Shown here piece after piece: positions 52,222 through 60,225 of a stretch of 64,000 nt of DNA. The stretch spans positions 1-64,000 of the IMG/VR virus record IMGVR_UViG_3300025011_000027; one strand, given 5' to 3'. How positions within the stretch are numbered: position 1 is the first letter of the stretch; every line of letters starts with the position of its first letter. Origin of the DNA: a virus. The notes beneath the pieces are model-generated. The model worked only from the letters and a program-made list of their open reading frames with translations. It was not told the origin of the DNA and made no database searches. Both the position numbers and the translations under genes were made by a program.

Positions 52222-53559
52222 CTATTTGATTCTTTCACCATAGTCCTTAATAGCTTTTTCTTCTCCTTTAAGGTCATTGGTTAGAGAGATTCTTTTAGCT
52301 AATAATTCACTTAATCCGATCATGGAATATTCACCTGACTTCTTAAAGGAGGTAACTACGAAACGAGCTTTACCTGATATAAGTACCTCTTCCTGTTCAT
52401 CAAATGCGCTAAAGTCTTTAATGCTTGCTCCTAACCTTGTACCATTTTTAAGAACAAATATAACCTTATTAGCATAATTTCCTTCACTAAACTTCTTAGC
52501 GACATCTAACCCGCTGCTCCAGCTACTAACACCTAACATACTGAAATCTTCTCCAGTATATAGACCATTTAAGTATTTTTTAAGAATTGCATTACTGAAA
52601 GATACTCCCCTGTAAAGTGTGCCTGTCTTACCCCACTTAGGAAGTATTTCGATAGATCTTTCCAAGTCACTACCCATCAATGCATACTTACGTTCTTCCT
52701 CTTTACTATTGAAGTTCTCTGAATTACCCATCTGAGCTGCGCGAATATCAGAGACGCTAGGTCCTGTAAAAAGAAGGATTGTCTCGACCAGCCGCTTAGC
52801 GTACTCAATCTCTACCCCTCTTCTATAAAAGACCCTATACTTTTCATCAAGCTCTCCAAGTTCTCTATGACCTGAGGTACTTGAATTCTTCTTAAGTTGA
52901 TACGCTACCCACTTATCCACTGTCTCTTGCCATATACGATGCGGAGCAAGCTCACCATCCCACTTCTTGTCAACGTCACTGAATACGTGCATCCTATTGT
53001 TCTTATATTTCCCTTCCTCTATCATGCCATCCGAAACTGCAATTAAACGTGGTTTATCGCTCTTACTATCTACCATATACCAGTAACAATTCCAGTCCAT
53101 TCCAATAGACCAAATTTGTGCCCATACTTCTGAACTATGAAGGGCGCCAACAACAAAGTCAGGACCGTTTTCATATGAATCATTTGGTTTATGAGCTTCA
53201 ATAATTAGTTTTTTCACGTATAGACCTTTATCACTATTCTCTCTTTTCCATAAAGCTCTGTATCTACGCTCAGCGGCAATTACTCTTGTGCTATTCAGTC
53301 CCCCGACAACACATGGAACATGCGTATGTCCAGATTCTATAGCTGCAAGTAGTTTGTGGTGTCCATCGTGAAGGTCATAGTCATACCCAACAACTAAAGC
53401 TGGAGTAGGTTTACCTTCTTTAAAGTCTCGAACATATTGAGCAACCTTATCACGATTGATGCTCTTAGTAGTCTGATAAGGAGTATTAATTCTATTCGTT
53501 GGTATGTATATTGGGTTAGGTGCAGTGGTCTTATATGCAAACCTATTAGCATTGCCCAT
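52222..53559 (-). CDS. ParB-like/ADP-ribosyltransferase fusion, amber readthrough candidate
   Basis: This 445-residue protein has an N-terminal ParB/sulfiredoxin-like domain (LHDGHHKLLAAIE, residues 20-90), a middle region, and a third ADP-ribosyltransferase domain with Arg317 in YRGV, SSWSS at 345-349 and QEEVLI at 389-394. It stops at TAG 52222, but the same frame continues 33 codons to TGA at 52120 (GDEESADKLKEIQADEKDH). This completes a helical motif common at the ends of such proteins. Readthrough would yield 479 residues. It is probably a virion-delivered effector. Confidence 0.8.
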   Translation of the reverse strand: MGNANRFAYKTTAPNPIYIPTNRINTPYQTTKSINRDKVAQYVRDFKEGKPTPALVVGYDYDLHDGHHKLLAAIESGHTHVPCVVGGLNSTRVIAAERRYRALWKRENSDKGLYVKKLIIEAHKPNDSYENGPDFVVGALHSSEVWAQIWSIGMDWNCYWYMVDSKSDKPRLIAVSDGMIEEGKYKNNRMHVFSDVDKKWDGELAPHRIWQETVDKWVAYQLKKNSSTSGHRELGELDEKYRVFYRRGVEIEYAKRLVETILLFTGPSVSDIRAAQMGNSENFNSKEEERKYALMGSDLERSIEILPKWGKTGTLYRGVSFSNAILKKYLNGLYTGEDFSMLGVSSWSSGLDVAKKFSEGNYANKVIFVLKNGTRLGASIKDFSAFDEQEEVLISGKARFVVTSFKKSGEYSMIGLSELLAKRISLTNDLKGEEKAIKDYGERIK

Positions 53560-53593
53560 TAAAGTTTCACCTACTTATAATTATTAGCCGAAT

Positions 53594-53622
53594 AAAAAAG
53601 ACTAGCGCATAATGGCTAGCCT
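53594..53622 (-). terminator. Intrinsic terminator after the kinase-like gene
   Basis: GGCTAGC pairs with GCTAGTC around a 7-8 nt loop, followed by TTTTTT. It separates the kinase-like gene from the effector genes that follow. Confidence 0.8.
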
Positions 53623-53637
53623 TAGTTTAGCACGGAT

Positions 53638-54819
53638 TTACTTTTTTAGCACTACTTTAATGTCCTTGTCGGTCTGAGCGTTCTTCTTTACTTTTTGGGT
53701 GCCTCGACGTTGCTCTGTAAGCTTCGCAAAGAAGCTCTTGAACTCATTCCCGGCATTGTTTTTCCGCTCAATTGCTTGAGTGTAGAATGATTCAGGTAAC
53801 TTTAGGGAATCTGCATAGGGCTTAAGCATTTTACGATATTCTTGGTCAGGGATAGCTTTGAGCTTATCAAGCGCACTATCTACCGCGGTAAGGTCAAGAT
53901 CAACTTTTCCCTTTGCGTACTCACGATACATGGTATTATAAAGAGGTTCTTGCTCTCCATACTGAGCGTTAGGATGATAGTCCAAACTCATATGATGAGA
54001 ACCTTTGTCCTTTGAATATCTGAAAGCTTGCTCTTTATCGACACCTAATACCTTTCCTTGTTCAGTCAATATGAAGTTTCCTGCATGAGAATCGAAGTTC
54101 CCAACTGTCCAATCCAGTACGTGTTCGCGCTGAATATCTTGAATCTGTTGAGGTGTAAGTGACTTCCAGTTAAGCTCTTTCAAATTACCCATTACACCTG
54201 GCACAAGAGGTTGAACTGATCCTAGTTTGCCTCCCTTGATTCTATCAGTATGAACTGGAATATGATCACCGTATTTGAAGATTCGAGACGCTATATTTGA
54301 AACCGCTGTCTGAACATGCGCCCTAAATTCTTCTCTTTGTCCGCCCTTTGACTCCGCAGGTTTAAATATATATTGGCGACCTTTATCGTCAGTAAAGATA
54401 TCCTTCTTCCCTGCTCCCCCTAGATGAGAACCGCTGCCTTGATTCTTCATTTCTGATATCTTTGGAAGAGTCTCTTTTGCTATCTGACCATCTTTAGTCA
54501 AATAGATATGCTGCCCGTTCATGGTTACCCAACGCCCGCCTGGATACTTCTTGTCCATACTTTCTCCAAATGACTTTTGTAACGTATGTCTTACTGCCCA
54601 CTGTGCGGCTTGCTCACTGGTCCAACGAACGGTCGGAGTGTTATCACCAAGCTCATTCTTTTTCAGTCCTTCAAAGACTTGAGTTACAAGTCCGTAAAAA
54701 GCTGCTCCTTCTTCTCCTTGATCTCCGTATTCACTTTTGACTATTTGCTTTGCTCTTGACCAGTGGTTCTCATTATTAAGATCCGCTAGACTTCTCTGGA
54801 TTTGATCGACTTCACTCAT
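53638..54819 (-). CDS. HipA/PI3K-fold kinase-like protein
   Basis: This 393-residue protein has a nucleotide-binding lysine region YIFKPAESKGGQ, a catalytic-type loop DWTVGNFDSHAGNF and a metal-binding Asp in GVDKEQAF, the order of HipA/PI3-4-kinase-like proteins. Residues 94-116 (GGRWVTMNGQHIYLTKDG) match a phrase frequent in phage minor head and virion toxins. It has its own host-type promoter. A role as kinase effector is inferred; substrate unknown. Confidence 0.72.
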   Translation of the reverse strand: MSEVDQIQRSLADLNNENHWSRAKQIVKSEYGDQGEEGAAFYGLVTQVFEGLKKNELGDNTPTVRWTSEQAAQWAVRHTLQKSFGESMDKKYPGGRWVTMNGQHIYLTKDGQIAKETLPKISEMKNQGSGSHLGGAGKKDIFTDDKGRQYIFKPAESKGGQREEFRAHVQTAVSNIASRIFKYGDHIPVHTDRIKGGKLGSVQPLVPGVMGNLKELNWKSLTPQQIQDIQREHVLDWTVGNFDSHAGNFILTEQGKVLGVDKEQAFRYSKDKGSHHMSLDYHPNAQYGEQEPLYNTMYREYAKGKVDLDLTAVDSALDKLKAIPDQEYRKMLKPYADSLKLPESFYTQAIERKNNAGNEFKSFFAKLTEQRRGTQKVKKNAQTDKDIKVVLKK

Positions 54820-54852
54820 TAACTTATCCCCCTCTTATTAATGTAATGCTAT

Positions 54853-54882
54853 AATATTACTACATAATGAGAGGACTGTCAA
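54853..54882 (-). promoter_or_regulatory. Host-type promoter with operator and hairpin
   Basis: TTGACA (54882-54877) and TAATAT (54859-54854) are 17 nt apart. AATATTA-CTACA-TAATGAG at 54853-54871 matches the 7-5-7 operator. A perfect 9 bp hairpin, GGACTGTCA/TGACAGTCC, overlaps the -35. Confidence 0.75.
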
Positions 54883-55103
54883 ATTACTGACAGTCCCTTT
54901 GGTTTGAAGTAATGCTTTTCAAGTACCCCTTTATAATTCGTGATCTCGACGGCGTCCAATTTACCTTCGCGCTCTAACTTTCTTAAATCCTGACGAGTAA
55001 TGCCAGCAGCTCTTTTTAGAATAGCTGCGCGAACTGGTTTACCTGTTTCTCCTTCAAAGTGATCACAAATGGCATGAATATTAGCTAACCAGATAGGCTT
55101 CAT
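54879..55103 (-). CDS. Small helix-turn-helix-like protein
   Basis: This 74-residue protein (KPVRAAILKRAAGITRQDLRKLEREGKL) has a helix-turn-helix pattern, with a beta-hairpin-like end (LEKHYFKPKG). It may be a DNA-binding regulator. Its start overlaps the stop of the zinc-ribbon gene. Confidence 0.68.
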   Translation of the reverse strand: MKPIWLANIHAICDHFEGETGKPVRAAILKRAAGITRQDLRKLEREGKLDAVEITNYKGVLEKHYFKPKGLSVI

Positions 55104-55258
55104 TTGTTCATACCCCAGTTAGATCGTGTGCCGCATTTTGGACAAGTAGCTGAATACTTATCATTCTCTACTGAGAAAACTTCTCCGCACTTCTTACAAG
55201 TTACTTCTTGGTTCTCGCCCTTGCATAGTACCCTAGTTGGTCTTTGTTCTTCTTGCAT
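55100..55258 (-). CDS. Small zinc-ribbon protein
   Basis: This 52-residue protein has CKKC and CPKC separated by 14-15 residues, a complete zinc ribbon. Its stop overlaps the next start (ATGA), so translation is coupled. Function unknown. Confidence 0.7.
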   Translation of the reverse strand: MQEEQRPTRVLCKGENQEVTCKKCGEVFSVENDKYSATCPKCGTRSNWGMNK

Positions 55259-55516
55259 TTACTTTTCCTCCATTAATTCATATTTTATAGACATTTCGCG
55301 GATCTCCATGAACTTTAGTTCTTTGTCGTATCCGTCGAATTCTTCCCAAAACTTTTTGGCCTGTTTCCAACTATCAAATCTTTTTGCTTTATTAAGCTTA
55401 ATAGTACAGTCGGTATGATGTTTAATGGTAAGATGATTCTTTGCAATGTACTTAAACTCTTGACCACGTTGAACGATGATAACAAATTTACCTTCAACTT
55501 TTGCTTCAGTTTGCAT
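55259..55516 (-). CDS. Small unknown protein
   Basis: This 85-residue protein (MQTEAKVEGKFVIIVQRGQEFKYIAKN) is rich in Lys, Phe and Trp near its end (KRFDSWKQAKKFW). It starts after AAAGGGGA. No domain recognised. Confidence 0.68.
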   Translation of the reverse strand: MQTEAKVEGKFVIIVQRGQEFKYIAKNHLTIKHHTDCTIKLNKAKRFDSWKQAKKFWEEFDGYDKELKFMEIREMSIKYELMEEK

Positions 55517-55531
55517 GGTTTTAGTCCCCTT

Positions 55532-55765
55532 TTAGTTTTTAGTTAGTTTTTCATACTCCGCAACCGTCATATCCTCTTCAGTTACGTCCTCAGCTCTTAA
55601 GATAAGATAGTTTCCCTCATGGATTACGGTATATTCATTTGCCATAATACTGAATTTGAGTGCGCTAAACTTCTGACCAATTTTATCTTTATACCAGTTT
55701 CCATACAAGTGAGCCTTAGAAGCTCTAACGACAGTTAGCACCCGTACTCCTTTTCTTAGACTCAT
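55532..55765 (-). CDS. Small unknown protein
   Basis: This 77-residue protein (MSLRKGVRVLTVVRASKAHLYG) has a small SH3-like strand pattern (KIGQKFSALKF, YLILRAEDV). No family recognised. It is part of the cassette behind promoter element 7. Confidence 0.65.
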   Translation of the reverse strand: MSLRKGVRVLTVVRASKAHLYGNWYKDKIGQKFSALKFSIMANEYTVIHEGNYLILRAEDVTEEDMTVAEYEKLTKN

Positions 55766-55766
55766 G

Positions 55767-56156
55767 TTAGTATACCCTTTCTTCTGACAGGTTTACGGCG
55801 TGTACATTCTCTAAGGTATAGAAACAAGGTTGCTGATCATGAGCTTTAACCCATTCGTCGAAGACTTCTTGGAATTTACGGGTAAGCTCTGCTTCTGCTT
55901 CGTGGGAGATACTATCCAAATACCCATCTGAAGATTCTCCGCATTCTTCTCCAGCGTCACATCTTAGCTGCTCAAGGATAGTTTCAGCATCAATAGTTGG
56001 CCTGAACCATTTAACTTGACCAACATAGATATCGCGTCTCTCACCACAATCAAATGCGTCCCGAAGTGCTTCCTTCTTAGTTTCACAGGTTCCATTACCC
56101 CAAACACCGTCTTCAGTTGCATTCCAAGACCACAGTCCTTCTCTAATCTCTGACAT
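55767..56156 (-). CDS. Unknown phage protein, first of the small-gene cassette
   Basis: This 129-residue acidic protein (MSEIREGLWSWNATEDGVWGNG, GQVKWFRPTIDAETILEQL) is of a type often seen among phage accessory proteins. It is the first gene after promoter element 7. No function recognised. Confidence 0.72.
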   Translation of the reverse strand: MSEIREGLWSWNATEDGVWGNGTCETKKEALRDAFDCGERRDIYVGQVKWFRPTIDAETILEQLRCDAGEECGESSDGYLDSISHEAEAELTRKFQEVFDEWVKAHDQQPCFYTLENVHAVNLSEERVY

Positions 56157-56186
56157 TAAAAAACACTCCTTTCATCATACATACTA

Positions 56187-56217
56187 GATATATAACAAAA
56201 GAAGCGTATTTTTTAAG
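56187..56217 (-). promoter_or_regulatory. Phage-type promoter element 7
   Basis: CTTAAAAAA lies at 56217-56209 and TATATATC at 56194-56187, 14 nt apart. The CTTAA overlaps the TAA stop codon of the MuF-like gene, and there is no hairpin. Confidence 0.76.
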
Positions 56218-57403
56218 TGACTGTTCCATATTCTCTCATATACTGTATGGGGTAACAATGACAGTGCGGGTGGGTGGAAGCGTTTGGTAACCATCCTCCT
56301 TCTTTGCCGATCTTCGAAGCAGTTAGTCCTACATTCATCCCGCCTGTTCTTGCGACATTATGAAGAATCTCACTAAGCTTGAATATCTTTGGTGTTCCAT
56401 CTGGATTTAGGTATAGCTTCTTACACGATGCACACGCGATGGGCTGAACGTGATAATATACTTCAATCTCGTCAGCGTCTCCCCCACCTTCGTGTTGTAT
56501 GCTTGCTAGTTTGCCCAAGTTAGTGGAATACCTGATTTCAGTTTGAGCTATTCTATCCCAATCCCTACTTATGTCTTCTTGCTTAAATCGTGACCTTAAC
56601 TCTGAACTAAGCTCTTGCCATCCTTTGACGCTTCTATCTGACTCTAGGATACTCATTTCTTCTCTGCTTAGTCCTTCTTCATTGTATTTTGTGATCTTAA
56701 GGTCTCCAGAGAAATAGGACTGAATAATAAGGTTTAAGTTCTTCTTTTCATTGGCTAATATAATGTCCTCTGCTTTGTCGGCAAGCTTTCTTCCAAACCC
56801 TGTTACAAACCTTGCCGCGTTCTGCTTTGCTTGCATTAGTATTAGCTCATCTACGCGGTTCAGAGGTATCTTAGCGACTAGTTTAACCATGTCCGCATAC
56901 GTATCTCCGTTGGCTAGTACAAACGATAGTCTACCAGCTACATACGACTGATTAATCCAGGTCTCCAAGTCCTGCTCAGGAGGTACTATGCCGTATTTAT
57001 TCCACTGACGTTGCAGCGAACTTGGTACTTTATAGCCTAATCCTATCGCGGATCTGAAATGAGATTCGATTAATAATCTAAGTTCTGCAACTTGTGCTTC
57101 AGTCAATGTAGGAGGTACTCCAGACCGTTTACTGAGAATGTTCTTTTTAAACGTGCTTTTCCCTTTAAACCACTTCTCTATGTTCTGAACGAGTGTAGTC
57201 ATTAGAGAACGTGTCGTTATATTGAGCTTCTTCTCTATCTGTCTGAGATACCTCTCTGGTATTTCTTCTCCTACATGGTTATGCTCTTTCTTCGATAGAA
57301 GCTCTACCACTTTACTAGTTAAGTGTTCATTCGATATATAGGAGGAGAGTGCTTTTGCAAGTTCTTCATCTGTGATGTTCTCACGAGTTACCCTTACTTG
57401 CAT
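56213..57403 (-). CDS. MuF-like minor head protein (head morphogenesis)
   Basis: This 396-residue protein has the MuF/SPP1 gp7-type C-terminal half: SELRSRFKQEDISRDWDRIAQTEIRY, then a metal-binding end with CASCKKLY and STHPHCHCYPIQY. It directly follows the portal region and probably attaches to the portal inside the capsid. The N-terminal half is helical. Confidence 0.82.
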   Translation of the reverse strand: MQVRVTRENITDEELAKALSSYISNEHLTSKVVELLSKKEHNHVGEEIPERYLRQIEKKLNITTRSLMTTLVQNIEKWFKGKSTFKKNILSKRSGVPPTLTEAQVAELRLLIESHFRSAIGLGYKVPSSLQRQWNKYGIVPPEQDLETWINQSYVAGRLSFVLANGDTYADMVKLVAKIPLNRVDELILMQAKQNAARFVTGFGRKLADKAEDIILANEKKNLNLIIQSYFSGDLKITKYNEEGLSREEMSILESDRSVKGWQELSSELRSRFKQEDISRDWDRIAQTEIRYSTNLGKLASIQHEGGGDADEIEVYYHVQPIACASCKKLYLNPDGTPKIFKLSEILHNVARTGGMNVGLTASKIGKEGGWLPNASTHPHCHCYPIQYMREYGTVT

Positions 57404-57546
57404 TGCGCTGCCTCCTTTTTTCTTAACATTGAATCATATATCTTTTGGAGCTTTACAGCTTTGTCCATGCTCCCGAATCTTGCTTCATCATATACCCAAA
57501 TAGCTAAGTCGGTTAGTGACTTTGACAGTTTGCTTTGGCATTCCAT
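57394..57546 (-). CDS. Small protein between portal and MuF
   Basis: This 50-residue helical protein (MECQSKLSKSLTDLAIWVYDEARFG) has GAGGTG 6-7 nt before the ATG. Its last codons overlap the MuF start by 10 nt, suggesting coupled translation. It may be a minor head protein. No family known. Confidence 0.7.
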   Translation of the reverse strand: MECQSKLSKSLTDLAIWVYDEARFGSMDKAVKLQKIYDSMLRKKEAAQCK

Positions 57547-57554
57547 AAGGCACC

Positions 57555-59225
57555 TCATTCATCGTCTAGTATCTCAAACAGTAGTATCTTAGCACCTTCA
57601 TTCTTCTTCAGTGCGTTATCACTTGGTTTCTTTTCTGGAGTTGCAGCTTTCTTTTTGTCTTGAGCAGTAGGCTTAGAGTCTTTCCCCTCTTTGCCTACCG
57701 CCTTCGACGCACCATCTTTTCCTTGTCCCTTAGAAGACTTAGGATCACCGCCTCCCGCGTCTTGCTCGGCCGTAGCCTGTTCTTGAGCTAGTGACGCTGA
57801 CATTGCTGACATATACACGGTGCTATCTGGAACGTCTCCGAACTCTAGATCTCCTTCTAATCCCATGGAGCGTCGAGATTCGTTAAACGTCATACCAGCT
57901 TTAAGTTGTTTACTAATCAATTCTATTCGTCGATCTTCGTCGGCAAGGTCTGTATCATATATCATAACTAAATCGTCATAACGAGGTTTAATGACTACTT
58001 TAGTTAACCAACTAGCATGTCCAAATATAATGCTCTCTAATCCCTCTTGCTTAGCGTCAGAAAGGATTTCATCTTCATTAGCTCCATTACCTATGCTCAT
58101 CCCACCGCTGGATCCTTTGTCAATTGTAAAGTTAACTATTGACGGGTGCGCTCTGAATGCTGCGGTCTTTAACTGAATAATAATCCTCAAGAATTCAGCA
58201 AATTGAACGTCTTTTGGAAGCTCTCTGATCTTAATTAACTCAGCTTTGAAATTCTCATCCGCAGGGATAACTGGCACACGTTGATAGTCTCCAGAACCAC
58301 TTTGGTCAAGTACTTGTCTTTGAAATGCTCCAAGTCCGATAGGGTCAACGTCACCATATAGAAATAGCATACTTTCAGGACTGTCTTGATTGAATAGTCC
58401 ATCATTATATGCCCAAGCATTCAACCACGTTTGTGTAGCCATAATAGACTGCTCTAGTGCCGACCCTGCTCCATATGCCCATCGGTCAATCTCGACACTT
58501 GGGTTGGTAATGTTTACGCTCATTTCTTCAGCGGTCCAGCATGCTACAGGTAAAGCGTCAATCACTTGAACATATGCGGCGTTAGTAACATCCAATCCAT
58601 AGGTCTTAAATATTCCTTCATACGATGCGCTTCTGGTGGTTTTGTTCTTCTTAGCAAAGTCCATCAGAACTTCGATAACAGGACGAATCGTAGTACCGTC
58701 CACAAGATGATAAGAGCAAGGTGCTCCAGTACGATCTTTAGTAATGACCATAGCCTTTCGATCATATGTAAGCTCTTGGTCTGTGCATACCGCGGCGAAG
58801 TCGATAAACCCATTTGGATGAATCATAGGATTGACGTTCTCTATGATCTTCTCAACCTCTTTACAACGGCGTATAACGTCCTCTGTGGGGCTATAGTTAG
58901 GGTCGGCGTGATTCTCGTTCACCACTCTATATCCGACCTGCTTACCAGGCACTACGACCTTCTTAGAGAGGTATTTAACTTGTGCTACTCTTGCCATAAT
59001 GATGATCTTATCTATTAGCGATTTCTCGCGTGATAATCTTAGTAAGTCGAACTGAATAGAGCTATTTGGTTTGTGGTATCCTGTTCCCGCCATGTCTCGT
59101 GCTTGTGAATACTGAGAGAAGAACTTACCTCTAGCTGCTTGCTTTTGAGCTTCTTCTTCCATTTTCTTGGCGAGCGTTACCCGCTCCGGAACGATTAGCC
59201 CATTGTATTGTGCCCACTCAGCCAT
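57555..59225 (-). CDS. Portal protein
   Basis: This 556-residue protein has the portal plan: N-terminal helical clip region, central wing with GYRVVNENHADPNY, stem-like ESIIFGHASWLTKVV and a lysine/alanine-rich disordered C-terminus. YDRKAMVITKDRTG and SALEQSIMATQTW are typical of Bacillota phage portals. It forms the 12-fold ring at the capsid vertex. It has a strong host-type promoter and lies right after the structured RNA region. Confidence 0.85.
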   Translation of the reverse strand: MAEWAQYNGLIVPERVTLAKKMEEEAQKQAARGKFFSQYSQARDMAGTGYHKPNSSIQFDLLRLSREKSLIDKIIIMARVAQVKYLSKKVVVPGKQVGYRVVNENHADPNYSPTEDVIRRCKEVEKIIENVNPMIHPNGFIDFAAVCTDQELTYDRKAMVITKDRTGAPCSYHLVDGTTIRPVIEVLMDFAKKNKTTRSASYEGIFKTYGLDVTNAAYVQVIDALPVACWTAEEMSVNITNPSVEIDRWAYGAGSALEQSIMATQTWLNAWAYNDGLFNQDSPESMLFLYGDVDPIGLGAFQRQVLDQSGSGDYQRVPVIPADENFKAELIKIRELPKDVQFAEFLRIIIQLKTAAFRAHPSIVNFTIDKGSSGGMSIGNGANEDEILSDAKQEGLESIIFGHASWLTKVVIKPRYDDLVMIYDTDLADEDRRIELISKQLKAGMTFNESRRSMGLEGDLEFGDVPDSTVYMSAMSASLAQEQATAEQDAGGGDPKSSKGQGKDGASKAVGKEGKDSKPTAQDKKKAATPEKKPSDNALKKNEGAKILLFEILDDE

Positions 59226-59280
59226 AACGCTACGCCTCCTAAATTAAATATGTCTTATAAATGATATCAGAACTATGTAT

Positions 59281-59308
59281 AGTATAGCGGGTTTTCCCCA
59301 AGAGTCAA
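59281..59308 (-). promoter_or_regulatory. Host-type promoter for the portal operon
   Basis: TTGACT (59308-59303) and TATACT (59286-59281) are 16 nt apart. It begins right after the terminator of the RNA region and lacks the 7-5-7 operator. Confidence 0.72.
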
Positions 59309-59351
59309 CAAAAAGAGAACGCGGAGAGGGACCAACCAATCGCGTTCTCTT
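59309..59351 (-). terminator. Strong intrinsic terminator ending the structured RNA
   Basis: AAGAGAACGCG pairs perfectly with CGCGTTCTCTT (11 bp, 59351-59341 with 59323-59313), followed by TTTG. It closes the 650 nt non-coding region. Confidence 0.85.
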
Positions 59352-59965
59352 ATTTGGTATGATGTGTTGTTGAAGGCATCATACTATTTGTGCCAGAGCA
59401 GGTCGCCTACTACCCCTCTGACTTGCATCATACGTTTTGCTTCCTAAAAATACACTATATGTTGAGGGATAAAGAGTGCATAGACCTTCACTGTCGGGAA
59501 TTCTGCGGAAACTCCCACCCAATGTCTCTCAAAGTCTCTACACGAACTGAAAGATACATGCTAGTCCAACATTCAGTATACCACCTTCGTAGGTCTGATA
59601 GTCAGAGCTATGCAACATGATAACACACCACCTTATGATTCAATTAGTGTAAGCAATGCCACCTATACTTACGTACTCCCTCGAAGTGTCTTTATCACAC
59701 TTCTACACTAATGCTTTTCAGCATCCCAAAATTAACTATTTTTAAGAGATAAGCGAACCTGGATTCAGTTCCCAATTAGATTGGGCACCTCCATAGAGTT
59801 CGCTTCTATTTCTCTTGAATGCTTCTTACCCTCCCAGAATAAGCATTCGACACACTGCCCTCACTTTCAGATTCTTACTTGCAGTGCTTCCCTAGTTACT
59901 TAATCCTGGCTGTTAGTTCATCAGCGTACTCATTTACTCGCGGGCAATATTATCCGCCGCCACCA
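59352..59965 (-). ncRNA. Candidate large structured non-coding RNA
   Basis: There is no credible gene for about 620 nt, yet many perfect helices are present on the minus strand: CACTGC/GCAGTG, GAATGCTT/AAGCATTC, AAGCGAAC/GTTCGCTT nested in AAGAGA/TCTCTT, ATGCT-GAAA-AGCAT, TTAGTGTA/TACACTAA around GAAGTGT/ACACTTC, ACTGAA/TTCAGT and GTATGATG/CATCATAC. GGTGG recurs in single-stranded parts. A strong terminator closes it, and a weak TAATAT box stands at its 5' end. Size and structure resemble ornate phage RNAs (ROOL/GOLLD class), but identity is not shown. Confidence 0.65.
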
Positions 59966-59970
59966 AGATG

Positions 59971-60225
59971 TTAGTCCAAACTCGTTCTGCGCTCACTGAG
60001 CTTCGGTTGTTTCTTACGGTGTACATTCTTACCGTCTTTACAATCGGGACACAAGCATGCTACCGCTCTGTGGCTGTGAGTGACTAATGAAGAGCCAAGG
60101 AAACGTAGTCCTTGGAGCGTTCGTTTACATTGATCGCACTGAAAGGGAAATAAAGTATCACACTCTTGCCAAACAATGTTTTGCTTTATTGGTGAACCTT
60201 TAAACCCATCAAACGCTCTAGCCAT
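59971..60225 (-). CDS. Small zinc-ribbon protein
   Basis: This 84-residue basic protein has CDQC and CPDC knuckles, a complete zinc ribbon, with a lysine/arginine-rich end. Its stop lies at the 5' edge of the structured RNA. It may be a DNA- or RNA-binding protein. Overlaps the upstream gene by 1 nt. Confidence 0.7.
   Translation of the reverse strand: MARAFDGFKGSPIKQNIVWQECDTLFPFQCDQCKRTLQGLRFLGSSLVTHSHRAVACLCPDCKDGKNVHRKKQPKLSERRTSLD

Noticed and set aside
59735-59770. CTTAAAAAT in the structured RNA region as a promoter
   Set aside because: No TATATAT-like box follows 14 nt downstream; the sequence is the foot of a helix.
59309-59970. tRNA genes in the structured region
   Set aside because: Some helices suggest cloverleaf-like forms, but no 7-5-5 arm order with a TTCRANY T-loop and a CCA-type end was found on either strand.
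59309-59970. A protein gene in the gap before the portal
   Set aside because: The frames are short with stops in all phases on the minus strand. The plus-strand 76-codon frame has no ribosome site and crosses several perfect helices.
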